Positions 1-6,021 of a stretch of 13,686 bases of DNA are shown here, piece after piece. The stretch is from a bacterium. GTDB lineage: Bacteria > UBA6262 > WVXT01. Position 1 is the first letter of the stretch. Each line of letters begins with the position of its first letter. Below the pieces are notes generated by a model. It ran no database searches and was not told where the DNA came from. It was given only the letters and a program-made list of their open reading frames with translations. The stretch lies in contig DATKVN010000068.1 of NCBI GenBank assembly GCA_035530055.1, forward strand, positions 1 through 13,686, written 5' to 3'. Both the position numbers and the translations under genes were made by a program.

Positions 1-2
1 AT

Positions 3-110
3 ATTGTCATTGGTTTAGCCGTTACTGTTTTAATTGTTGCCATTGCTATAAGGATATATGAAAAATATGGAACTTTCGATATTACCAAAATCAGGAGATT
101 ACGAGGATAA
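3..110 (+). CDS. mnhC: Mrp-type antiporter subunit MnhC / NuoK-like, C-terminal fragment
   Basis: The gene is cut by the window edge; only the last 35 codons and a TAA stop at 108-110 are present. The visible peptide is a hydrophobic helix (IVIGLAVTVLIVAIAIR) followed by a short polar tail with IYEKYG and IRRLRG. A final helix followed by a basic tail with R-x-Y-E-K-Y-G is what I recall for MnhC/MrpC (MbhG in Mbh hydrogenases), a NuoK-like membrane subunit. The next gene is MnhD, which is the normal neighbour of MnhC and supports the call. Because so little is visible, NuoK itself or another short antiporter subunit cannot be excluded. It would sit in the inner membrane as part of the ion-translocating arm. 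Confidence 0.7.
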   Translation: MVIGLAVTVLIVAIAIRIYEKYGTFDITKIRRLRG

Positions 111-113
111 ACG

Positions 114-1634
114 ATGAATCTGGCGTCATTACCTGTTACCCATAATCTATTACCCTTGTTTGTGGCTATTCCGCTGGGTTCTGCTTTTTTGGTTTCCCTT
201 TTAGGAAAAAGGGTAAAAGGATTTTCTGATACTTTTTCCAATGTAGCTACTTTTTCTTTGCTTTCCATATCTTTGCTTTCTCTCCTATTAGTTAAGCATT
301 CTGGAACTGTCGTCTATAAGGTCGGTGGATGGATACCGCCTATTGGAATCTGTATGGTCTTGGATGGTTTGACCAGTTTTATGTTGGTCACAATTAACCT
401 GATTGCATTTTTAGTTACCATTTATTCAATAAGTTATATGGAAAGATATACAGCTAAATGGAAGTTCTATACTCTATTCTTATTGATGCTCGCCGGCATG
501 AATGGAGTAATCGTTACCGGGGATATGTTTAATCTATTTGTTTTTTTAGAAATTGCTTCTATTTCAAGTTATGCCCTGGTTGCTTTCGGAGTAGAGCACG
601 AAGAGTTAGAGGCTTCTTTTAAATATATGGTAATGGGAATTATGGCGTCGCTATTTATTCTGTTAGGGATCGCGTTTCTGTATAGTCTCACATCTACTTT
701 AAATATGGCTGATATAAGCCGCACCTTGGCTAAAATTGGAGATAACCAAACAGTATTTTTTGTGGCAGCTTTATTTCTAATGGGTTTTGGTCTAAAAGCA
801 GCTTTAGTGCCATTTCATGCTTGGTTGCCTGACGCCCATCCTTCAGCACCTGCCCCAATCTCAGCCATGCTTTCCGGGGTACTGATTAAAGCTCTGGGTG
901 TTTATGCATTAGCCAGAATCTTCTTCAATGTTCTGGGAATGACTGCCACTTCTTCTTCAATCTTTATGGTCTTAGGAACTATCTCTATGGTTCTGGGTGG
1001 GCTCCTGGCCTTGGGACAGGAAGACATCAAACGACTATTTGCCTATTCCAGTATTAGCCAGATAGGCTATGTGGTCTTTGCCATAGGCATGGGAACTCCC
1101 CTGGGAATTCTGGCTGGATTATTTCATCTGTTCAATCATGCGATTTTTAAGTCTTTATTATTCTTAAATTCAGGCTCAATTGAGTATGCTACCGGGACAA
1201 GAGATTTGAGGAAAATGGGTGGTTTGACTTCTAAGATGCCAGTTACAGGATACTCTTCTTTAGTTGGCTCAATGTCTATTTCTGGCATACCACCCTTAAG
1301 CGGTTTCTGGAGCAAATTACTGATTATTTTAGCCGCGATTGAAGCGAAACATTTTATTTTTGCTTCTATTGCTGTCTTAGTAAGTATATTGACATTAGCA
1401 TACTATTTAAAAGTACAGAAATTAGCTTTTTTTGGAGAGTTAAGAGATTCATTGAAAGGAATAAAAGAAGTTCCTCTAACAATGAAGTTATCGATGATTG
1501 CCTTGTCTATCATTTGTATATTCGGAGGTTTACTTTTAATCCCTGGGGTGCAGAAGAATTTTCTTAATTTAGCAACTGAGGTGCTGGTCAATGGGACGAA
1601 CTATGCCCAGATTATTTTGGGGAGTATAAAATGA
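114..1634 (+). CDS. mnhD: MnhD/NuoN-like proton-translocating membrane subunit (MbhH-type)
   Basis: This is a 506-residue, highly hydrophobic protein with about 14 predicted membrane helices, the usual size for Mrp subunit D and the NuoL/M/N superfamily. Charged residues of the proton path are in the expected places: Glu146 in FVFLEIAS, Lys228 in GFGLKAALVPFHAWLPDAHP, Lys259 in SGVLIKALGVY, His338 in LFHLFNHAIFKS, and Lys401 after PPLSGFWS. The family couples ion movement to redox or to antiport. In an Mbh-type complex it corresponds to MbhH, driven by ferredoxin-dependent hydrogen production or the reverse. The start ATG is 3 nt after the mnhC stop, with GAGG at 103-106 as ribosome site, and the end overlaps mnhE by ATGA. 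The MnhD versus NuoN name rests mainly on the mnhC-D-E-F-G order. Confidence 0.9.
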   Translation: MNLASLPVTHNLLPLFVAIPLGSAFLVSLLGKRVKGFSDTFSNVATFSLLSISLLSLLLVKHSGTVVYKVGGWIPPIGICMVLDGLTSFMLVTINLIAFLVTIYSISYMERYTAKWKFYTLFLLMLAGMNGVIVTGDMFNLFVFLEIASISSYALVAFGVEHEELEASFKYMVMGIMASLFILLGIAFLYSLTSTLNMADISRTLAKIGDNQTVFFVAALFLMGFGLKAALVPFHAWLPDAHPSAPAPISAMLSGVLIKALGVYALARIFFNVLGMTATSSSIFMVLGTISMVLGGLLALGQEDIKRLFAYSSISQIGYVVFAIGMGTPLGILAGLFHLFNHAIFKSLLFLNSGSIEYATGTRDLRKMGGLTSKMPVTGYSSLVGSMSISGIPPLSGFWSKLLIILAAIEAKHFIFASIAVLVSILTLAYYLKVQKLAFFGELRDSLKGIKEVPLTMKLSMIALSIICIFGGLLLIPGVQKNFLNLATEVLVNGTNYAQIILGSIK

Positions 1635-2125
1635 AAAGTAGAATTATTCTATTTTTCCTGGCAATTTTAGTCTGGCTTGGCCTAACCTGGCCACCTGACT
1701 GGCAGCATATTTCCATTGGAATTCTGGCAGCAATATTTGTTGCCTTTATGACCGGGGATATGTTTACTAAGCGTCCACATCTTTTTAGACATCCCAAACG
1801 ATATCTCTGGTTGCTTTATTATTTACCTATTTTTATCTGGGAATGCATAAAAGCAAACTTTGATGTGGCCTATCGGGTGGGCCATCCAGACCTACCGATT
1901 AATCCAGGAATAGTCAAAGTAAAAACAAGTCTAAAATCGGACACAGGTCTTACATTCTTGGCTAATTCCATTACGCTTACGCCCGGGACTTTAAGTGTAG
2001 ATGTGGACCAGGAAGAAGGTTTCCTTTATGTCCACTGGATTAATGTGAAGGATAAAGATATAGAAAAGGCAACAAAATTGATTATAGGTAGATTCGAACC
2101 CATTTTAAAGAGAATCTTCGAATAG
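1631..2125 (+). CDS. mnhE: Na+/H+ antiporter subunit E (MnhE/MbhA-like)
   Basis: The protein has 164 residues, normal for MnhE/MrpE. Two N-terminal hydrophobic segments (about residues 5-20 and 27-43) and a third around 58-75 are followed by a soluble C-terminal domain. The family signature is clear: INPGIVKVKT at 90-99 and LTFLANSITLTPGTLSVDV at 107-125. MrpE is a small accessory subunit of multi-subunit antiporters and corresponds to MbhA in archaeal membrane hydrogenases. Its ATG overlaps the mnhD stop by four bases (ATGA), so translation is probably coupled. Downstream, the tight spacing is broken by a palindromic element before mnhF. Confidence 0.93.
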   Translation: MKSRIILFFLAILVWLGLTWPPDWQHISIGILAAIFVAFMTGDMFTKRPHLFRHPKRYLWLLYYLPIFIWECIKANFDVAYRVGHPDLPINPGIVKVKTSLKSDTGLTFLANSITLTPGTLSVDVDQEEGFLYVHWINVKDKDIEKATKLIIGRFEPILKRIFE

Positions 2126-2145
2126 AATCAACGCTGTAGTAAATG

Positions 2146-2205
2146 TGGTAGTCGCAGGCTTCAGCCTGCGCATATATTCACGCAACCTAAAGGTTGCGAC
2201 TACCA
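2146..2205 (+). repeat. Palindromic element inside the antiporter operon (nested inverted repeats)
   Basis: This 60-bp element contains two perfect 8-bp hairpins, CGCAGGCT (2153-2160) with AGCCTGCG (2163-2170), and CGCAACCT (2181-2188) with AGGTTGCG (2191-2198). An outer 11-bp pair, TGGTAGTCGCA (2146-2156) and TGCGACTACCA (2195-2205), is also perfect and competes with the inner stems for CGCA/TGCG. It lies between mnhE and mnhF, where the neighbouring genes otherwise overlap or abut. It resembles REP/MITE-like dispersed palindromes that I recall from candidate-phylum genomes, but copy number cannot be judged from one window. No T-tract follows, so it is not a typical intrinsic terminator. Confidence 0.8.
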
Positions 2206-2223
2206 GTAGACTAAAATTGCACT

Positions 2224-2604
2224 GTGAAAAGAGCTGATAAGATGAACAGAAGGTTACGCTGGTTAGCAGGGTTATTAATAATAATTGCATTATTTGTAGG
2301 AATTATATTTTATCCTCCTGCTTCAATGCTTGAGTGGCAGTCAATCAGTCTTATGCGCTTTTTCTTTATCCTTTCGCTCTGCTGTGTATTTTGTCTATAT
2401 CGCATTATGAGGGGTCCCACTCCAGCAGACAGGGTAGTTTCTATTGATATATTGGGAATATTAATTGTTGGTTTTTGCGCTGTGTTGGGTATTTCTACAG
2501 GAAGACCATGGTATATTGATATTGGTATTGCCTGGGCTTTGCAGAGTTTCATTGCTACTATAGCCTTGGCTAAATACCTTGAAGGAAAGGGGTTTGAGGA
2601 ATAA
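2224..2604 (+). CDS. mnhF: Na+/H+ antiporter subunit F (MnhF/MbhB-like) with N-terminal extra helix
   Basis: The longest reading begins at a GTG (126 residues); an ATG at 2242 gives 120 residues (MNRRLRWLAG) and is an equally plausible start. Neither has a strong ribosome site. The family core covers about residues 41-118, with the signature LYRIMRGPTPADRVVSIDILG near 58-78 (Arg-Gly-Pro-Thr, Asp-Arg) and three helices. Typical MnhF proteins are about 90 residues and start with the helix that here begins near residue 43. An additional helix (about 13-30, ending in FYPP) is therefore present at the N-terminus. The role is a small structural subunit of the antiporter module in the inner membrane. 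The stop TAA shares one base with the ATG of mnhG. Confidence 0.88.
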   Translation: MKRADKMNRRLRWLAGLLIIIALFVGIIFYPPASMLEWQSISLMRFFFILSLCCVFCLYRIMRGPTPADRVVSIDILGILIVGFCAVLGISTGRPWYIDIGIAWALQSFIATIALAKYLEGKGFEE

Positions 2605-2936
2605 TGATAGAAATAATTGGGTACATATTTATCGCCGTTGGGCTTATGTTTGACCTCTTTGGTTGCCTTGGTCTGGTGAGGCTTCCCGACGTGTACAATC
2701 GCCTTCAGGCTTCTACCAAGTGCGTAACGTTGGGAACCTGCAGTATTCTATTTGGGCTATTTCTATTCAAGGGATTTACTGCCAGTGGAATTAAAGCGTT
2801 ACTATGTATTGTCTTTTTAATATTAACTGCTCCCGTATCTGCCCATGCTATTGCTCGAGGAGCCCATATTTCCGGAGTAAAACTCTGGGATAAATCAGTT
2901 TGCGATAAATACGAAGAAGATAAAAAAGAAATGTAG
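2604..2936 (+). CDS. mnhG: Na+/H+ antiporter subunit G (MnhG/MbhC-like)
   Basis: The 110-residue product has three hydrophobic segments (about 4-24, 43-56 and 61-78) and the MnhG signature: LGLVRLPDVYNRLQASTK (22-39), then TLG (42-44) and TAPVSAHAIARGA (75-87). The size matches MnhG/MrpG. The start codon shares a base with the mnhF stop (TAATG), and GAGG just upstream can serve as ribosome site. It completes the C-D-E-F-G half of an Mrp set; no A or B subunit is visible. In Mbh hydrogenases the equivalents (MbhC and neighbours) form the sodium/proton exchange part of the membrane arm. Confidence 0.93.
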   Translation: MIEIIGYIFIAVGLMFDLFGCLGLVRLPDVYNRLQASTKCVTLGTCSILFGLFLFKGFTASGIKALLCIVFLILTAPVSAHAIARGAHISGVKLWDKSVCDKYEEDKKEM

Positions 2937-2943
2937 GGTTATT

Positions 2944-3570
2944 ATGAAGTATCCTAAATTAAGGGAATTAAGAGAAGCAATTAAAGCAGTTATAAAGGGT
3001 CCTTATACTACGAAGTTTCCTTACGAACCTCACGTGCCTCCTGAGAAGTTTAGGGGCAAGCCCGAATTTTATGAGAAAGATTGCGTGGGCTGTTCTGCCT
3101 GTGCCGAAGTCTGTCCGGCAACAGCAATCGAGGTCAAAGATGACACTAGAGCAAAACCACCCATGCGCAGACTGGTTTTGCATTTCGACATCTGTATTTT
3201 CTGCGGGCAGTGCCAGGCGAATTGCATTACGGAAAAGGGAGTCAAGCTTACTGGAGAATACGATTTGGCTTTATTTAATAGGAATGAGGCTATAGTTAAA
3301 GTAGAAAAGGAATTGTTAGTTTGTGAAGAGTGTGGCAAAGTGATCGGAGCTAAAGACCACCTTTACTTTTTGGCGAGTAAGCTCGGACCATTAGCATATG
3401 GTAATATGCCTTTACTACTCACCGTATCCGGAGAATTGGAGTTGGTAAAAACCCCACCAACAATAGGTCCTCCTTTGAGGAGGGCACACATCTTTCGCAT
3501 TCTCTGTCCCAGGTGTCGTAGAGAGGTTCTCCTTGAAGATATCTGGGGCAAAAAGAAACCGGAAAAATAA
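2944..3570 (+). CDS. HycF/MbhN-like 2x[4Fe-4S] ferredoxin subunit of the hydrogenase
   Basis: The protein has 208 residues. An N-terminal segment rich in Lys and Pro is followed by two ferredoxin motifs: Cys47, Cys50, Cys53, Cys57 (CVGCSACAEVCP) and Cys84, Cys87, Cys90, Cys94 (CIFCGQCQANC). The second lacks the usual proline after its last cysteine. Each set can bind one [4Fe-4S] cluster. A C-terminal part carries CEEC (127-130) and CPRC (188-191), which look like a split zinc ribbon or rubredoxin-like site, as in HycF-type subunits of formate hydrogenlyase. The subunit should relay electrons between soluble ferredoxin and the hydrogenase small subunit on the cytoplasmic side. It lies 7 nt after mnhG and directly abuts the maturation endopeptidase gene. 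NuoI is the main alternative, but the C-terminal cysteines favour a hydrogenase subunit. Confidence 0.88.
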   Translation: MKYPKLRELREAIKAVIKGPYTTKFPYEPHVPPEKFRGKPEFYEKDCVGCSACAEVCPATAIEVKDDTRAKPPMRRLVLHFDICIFCGQCQANCITEKGVKLTGEYDLALFNRNEAIVKVEKELLVCEECGKVIGAKDHLYFLASKLGPLAYGNMPLLLTVSGELELVKTPPTIGPPLRRAHIFRILCPRCRREVLLEDIWGKKKPEK

Positions 3571-4041
3571 TTGTCTGATAATAAAGAACTGGCAAAACTC
3601 AAAAATAGACTCCAGGGTAAAGTACTGATTGTAGGTATCGGGAATCCTTTACGCGGCGATGATGGAGTCGGTCCAGAGATAATAAAGAGATTAAACAACC
3701 CTTTACCCCGTCTACTTTTGTTTGATGTCGGTGAAACCCCTGAAAATTATTTAGGAAAGATTGTTAAACAGAAACCAGATACAATGGTTTTGATTGATGC
3801 GGTTGATTTCGGTAGTTCCCCGGGAACGATAAAGATTATAGAAAAGGACGATATAAAAGATGAGTCTCTTTCTACGCATAACGCGAGCTTGAACCTGGTA
3901 GCAAAATATTTACAGAAAGAGACCTCTGCAGATGTATTTCTTTTGGGCATACAGCCAAAAACTACAGAATTTGGAAGAGAAATTTCCCAGCCGGCAAGAG
4001 AAGGCTTGGAAAAGATTGTTAGAATGTTGGAAAGAACTTAA
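3571..4041 (+). CDS. hycI: Hydrogenase maturation endopeptidase (HycI/HybD family)
   Basis: The 156-residue product contains the family signature GIGNPLRGDDGVGPE (22-36), LIDAVDFG (74-81) and STHNASL (101-107). By alignment in mind with E. coli HycI (Asp16, Asp62, His90), the nickel-sensing ligands would be Asp31, Asp76 and His103. These enzymes check nickel insertion and then cut the C-terminal extension off the hydrogenase large subunit. The start is inferred to be TTG, immediately after the TAA of the ferredoxin gene; no in-frame ATG or GTG lies before the GNPLRGDDG motif, and the family needs residues up to there. The Shine-Dalgarno is weak (GGAAAA), so coupling to the upstream gene is likely. 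The position next to structural genes suggests it is dedicated to this hydrogenase. Confidence 0.93.
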   Translation: MSDNKELAKLKNRLQGKVLIVGIGNPLRGDDGVGPEIIKRLNNPLPRLLLFDVGETPENYLGKIVKQKPDTMVLIDAVDFGSSPGTIKIIEKDDIKDESLSTHNASLNLVAKYLQKETSADVFLLGIQPKTTEFGREISQPAREGLEKIVRMLERT

Positions 4042-4068
4042 ATTTCCGTTTGATACTTCGAGGTCGAT

Positions 4069-4416
4069 ATGCATGAATTGGGTATAGCTCAGGATTTATT
4101 CCACATAGTAGAGGATAAAGCAAAAGAGAACAATCTAAAAGCAGTCGCTAAGATTGTGGTGGTAGTTGGAGAAGCTTCGGGAATTGAAGAGGATTTTCTG
4201 AGGCATAACTTGATGGATCACCTTATGCCAGGTAGTATTGCAGAGAAAGCAGAATTAGAAATAACAACAGAGCCATTACAGGCAAGATGCCTGGCTTGCG
4301 GAATAGAGACAGATTCCCGGCAAAGTTCCTCTTTAGAATGTCCTAACTGCGGGGATAACAATTTAGAAGTTACTCAAGGAAAAAGTGTTTATTTACAAAG
4401 TATCGAAGGCGAGTAA
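4069..4416 (+). CDS. hypA: Hydrogenase nickel incorporation protein HypA
   Basis: The product has 115 residues, the normal HypA length. It begins with Met-His-Glu, whose His2 and backbone are the known nickel site of the family. The zinc site is CLAC (74-77) and CPNC (91-94). HypA binds nickel and, with HypB, hands it to the hydrogenase large subunit before proteolytic maturation. GAGG at 4060-4063 precedes the ATG by five bases. It follows the endopeptidase gene by 27 nt, so the two late nickel steps are encoded side by side. The HypB partner is not found in this window. A pause follows, with its own promoter for the next gene. Confidence 0.96.
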   Translation: MHELGIAQDLFHIVEDKAKENNLKAVAKIVVVVGEASGIEEDFLRHNLMDHLMPGSIAEKAELEITTEPLQARCLACGIETDSRQSSSLECPNCGDNNLEVTQGKSVYLQSIEGE

Positions 4417-4440
4417 AAAAGGGGACAGGCTACTTTTCTG
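4417..4440 (+). repeat. Possible fragment of a dispersed repeat after hypA
   Basis: Directly after the hypA stop is an A-run, then GGGGACAGGCTACTTTTC. I recall this wording (and its reverse complement) as a frequent intergenic motif in some candidate-phylum and deltaproteobacterial-like genomes. Only a weak AAAAG/CTTTT pairing can form, so it is not a convincing terminator. No second copy is present in the window, so the repeat assignment relies on memory only. Confidence 0.3.
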
Positions 4441-4450
4441 AAAAAAATAC

Positions 4451-4480
4451 TTGACATAAGTAGATAAATTGTGCTACACT
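4451..4480 (+). promoter_or_regulatory. Sigma70-type promoter of nikR (extended -10)
   Basis: TTGACA at 4451-4456 is a perfect -35 match. TACACT at 4475-4480 (four of six to TATAAT) follows after 18 nt and is preceded by TG at 4472-4473, an extended -10. The predicted start of transcription is near 4486-4488, about 25 nt upstream of the nikR ATG at 4511. Confidence 0.7.
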
Positions 4481-4499
4481 TCTAAAAAAGGTAACACAA
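4469..4499. promoter_or_regulatory. Candidate NikR operator overlapping the nikR promoter
   Basis: TTGTGCTAC (4469-4477) and GTAACACAA (4491-4499) form an inverted repeat with 8 of 9 positions matching across a 13-nt spacer. The core is GTGCTAC-N13-GTAACAC. I recall a GTGTTAC-N13/14-GTAACAC consensus for NikR sites in some deltaproteobacteria, distinct from the enterobacterial GTATGA-N16-TCATAC. The dyad covers the -10 and the predicted transcription start, so bound NikR would block its own promoter. Confidence 0.65.
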
Positions 4500-4510
4500 A
4501 GGATGCCGAC

Positions 4511-4927
4511 ATGGCAGATTTAGTTCGTTTTGGTGTATCACTGGAGAAAGAACTATTAACTAAATTTGATAAACATATCAAAAATAATAATTATCCCACT
4601 CGCTCTAAGGCGATTGGAGACTTAATTAGAGAAAATCTAATTAAGAAGGAATGGATAGAAGGTAAAGAGGTTGTGGGAGCGATTACTTTAGTATATAACC
4701 ACCACAAAAGAGAATTAGTAAATAGATTAACCGGTGTCCAGCACGATTTTCACCAGGTTATCATTTCATCTCAACATATTCACCTGGATGAAGACAATTG
4801 TGTGGAGATAGTGGTAGTGAAAGGTAAGCCCAAGGAAGTCGAGAAATTGGCTTATAAACTGAAGTCAACAAAAGGTGTTAAACACGGCTCTTTGACTATG
4901 GCCACAACCGGCAAGGAAATAGCATAA
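4511..4927 (+). CDS. nikR: Nickel-responsive transcriptional regulator NikR
   Basis: From the ATG at 4511 the product is 138 residues, the usual NikR size; AAAGGA at 4497-4502 is well spaced. An upstream in-frame TTG at 4469 would add 14 residues but lies inside the promoter, so it is rejected. The N-terminus (LVRFGVSLEKELLTKFD) is a ribbon-helix-helix DNA-binding domain. The ACT-like C-terminal domain carries His78, His89, His91 and Cys97, offset by two from the E. coli nickel ligands His76, His87, His89 and Cys95. NikR binds DNA when nickel is plentiful and shuts off nickel uptake. Here it sits between hypA and the transporter genes, with likely sites before itself and before cbiM. Confidence 0.96.
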   Translation: MADLVRFGVSLEKELLTKFDKHIKNNNYPTRSKAIGDLIRENLIKKEWIEGKEVVGAITLVYNHHKRELVNRLTGVQHDFHQVIISSQHIHLDEDNCVEIVVVKGKPKEVEKLAYKLKSTKGVKHGSLTMATTGKEIA

Positions 4928-4929
4928 CA

Positions 4930-4957
4930 GTATTATTTTTTTCGCTATTCGTAACAC
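4930..4957. promoter_or_regulatory. Possible second NikR site upstream of the nickel transporter operon
   Basis: GTAACAC at 4951-4957 is identical to the right half-site of the nikR operator. A left half, GTATTAT at 4930-4936, matches GTGTTAC at five of seven positions with a 14-nt spacer. It lies 105 nt before cbiM. An AT-rich stretch (TATATTAT, 4970-4977) could hold a -10 element, but no good -35 was found, so the promoter is not placed. Confidence 0.4.
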
Positions 4958-5001
4958 GATTTTAGAAAATATATTATCCTAATAATAAAATGGCATCGGA
5001 A

Positions 5002-5053
5002 CCCACGAAAATTATAACATATTCGTGGGCTAAAGACAAACCACGAACGGAGG
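5002..5053 (+). promoter_or_regulatory. Leader with two mutually exclusive hairpins before cbiM
   Basis: Three related segments are seen: A, CCCACGAA (5002-5009); B, TTCGTGGG (5022-5029); C, CCACGAA (5041-5047). A pairs perfectly with B over 8 bp (loop 12 nt), and B pairs perfectly with C over 7 bp (loop 12 nt), but not both at once. C ends one base before the Shine-Dalgarno GGAGG (5049-5053), which lies 9 nt from the cbiM ATG. An A:B to B:C switch could change ribosome access. It does not match any riboswitch class I can recognise. The segments could instead be DNA sites for a regulator. Confidence 0.5.
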
Positions 5054-5062
5054 TAAGAATTT

Positions 5063-5695
5063 ATGCACATACCGGATGGGTTTTTGAATGCCGAGACATG
5101 GGTAACCATGGATGTAGTGGCTGGTTTAGGTGTAGCTTATGCTATTAAGAAGACGAAAACGAGTCTTGGTGAACGACAGATTCCTTTAATGGGGGTAATG
5201 GCTGCTTTCATTTTTGCAGCTCAAATGTTGAATTTTCCAGTTGCAGGAGGAACCAGCGGGCATTTCATAGGAGGAGTCATGGCAGCAGTGCTACTTGGAC
5301 CGTGGGCAGCTACATTAGTAATGAGCACAATATTTATTGTGCAGTGTCTACTCTTCCAGGATGGTGGTTTGACAGCTTTGGGGGCAAATATCTTCAATAT
5401 GGGAATCATAGGCACTGTGTTGGGATACTACATCTACCGAGGAATCGGGATTTTTTTCGGTAGTAAGAAAGGATTATTCTGGGGAGTGGGAATTGCCAGT
5501 TGGCTGGCAGTAGTCCTGGCAGCTACATTCTGTTCAATAGAACTGGCGTTCTCGGGCACTGTTCCTCTAAGAGTAGCCCTGCCGGCAATGGCTGGTGTAC
5601 ACGCTTTCATCGGCATAGGGGAAGCCATTATAACTGTGGGAGTAATAAGACTCATTTTAAAGGCACGTCCTGACCTGTTGCAAAGGTACGCGTGA
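5063..5695 (+). CDS. cbiM: Energy-coupling factor nickel/cobalt transporter, substrate-binding membrane subunit CbiM/NikM
   Basis: The 210-residue product starts with MHIPDGFL, the hallmark of CbiM/NikM, in which the N-terminal amine, His2 and His67 coordinate the metal. His67 is present in GGTSGHFIGG. About six or seven membrane helices are predicted, and the size is standard for CbiM without fused extensions. It forms the S component that captures Ni2+ or Co2+ and works with the CbiQ and CbiO proteins encoded downstream. The substrate is inferred to be nickel, because the genes are flanked by nikR, hypA and the hydrogenase maturation genes and no cobalamin genes are seen. Translation begins at ATG after GGAGG. 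Confidence 0.95.
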   Translation: MHIPDGFLNAETWVTMDVVAGLGVAYAIKKTKTSLGERQIPLMGVMAAFIFAAQMLNFPVAGGTSGHFIGGVMAAVLLGPWAATLVMSTIFIVQCLLFQDGGLTALGANIFNMGIIGTVLGYYIYRGIGIFFGSKKGLFWGVGIASWLAVVLAATFCSIELAFSGTVPLRVALPAMAGVHAFIGIGEAIITVGVIRLILKARPDLLQRYA

Positions 5696-5727
5696 AATTG
5701 GAAACAAATATTTCAGGAGGGATGTAA

Positions 5728-6021
5728 ATGGAGAAATGGATTATTATACTTCTGGGAGTTGCTGTTTTAGCAGCAGTTTTCCTTTCACCATTTGCTTCTA
5801 CTAAACCGGATGGATTGGAAAGAGTTGCTGAAGATAAAGGGTTCCTGGGAAGAGGGGAGGGGCCACAAGTGGTTAACTCTCCTATTCCGGACTATGCTGT
5901 ACCAGGGATTAAGAATGAGAAGTTAGCGACAGCAATTGCAGGTTTTGTAGGAGTGATTATCGTCGCCGCACTTGGCTTCGGTTTAGGAGCTATTTTGAAG
6001 AGAAAAGAGAAAGTCCAATGA
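5728..6021 (+). CDS. PDGLE-domain protein, NikN/CbiN-like small transporter subunit
   Basis: This 97-residue membrane protein has a helix at about 4-22, the signature KPDGLERVAEDKGF at 26-39, a periplasmic loop, and a second helix at about 68-89 ending in a basic tail (KRKEKVQ). This two-helix layout around a PDGLE motif is that of NikN/CbiN-like accessory subunits, which assist CbiM in metal loading. AGGAGG at 5715-5720 sits 7 nt before the ATG. The stop overlaps the start of the beta-barrel gene by ATGA, so the two products are probably translationally coupled. The nickel assignment is inferred from context. Confidence 0.88.
   Translation: MEKWIIILLGVAVLAAVFLSPFASTKPDGLERVAEDKGFLGRGEGPQVVNSPIPDYAVPGIKNEKLATAIAGFVGVIIVAALGFGLGAILKRKEKVQ

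Noticed and set aside
2146-2205. CRISPR repeat or terminator between mnhE and mnhF
   Set aside because: There is only one unit, no spacer array, no T-tract, and the same operon continues on the other side.
2105-2290. Minus-strand 61-codon frame across the mnhE-mnhF gap
   Set aside because: It lies over the palindromic element and the mnhF start, has no recognisable family features, and would oppose a tightly packed operon.
3069-3338. Frames on both strands within the ferredoxin gene
   Set aside because: The ferredoxin frame carries all eight cluster cysteines; the other frames are by-products of its codon composition.
4469-4510. In-frame TTG upstream extension of nikR
   Set aside because: It would start within the -10 region and operator; the ATG at 4511 has a good ribosome site and gives the family length.
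4913-4950. T-rich stretch after nikR as an intrinsic terminator
   Set aside because: Only a weak 6-bp AT-rich stem (AATAGC/GCTATT) with a 20-nt loop can form, and the T-run lies inside the loop.
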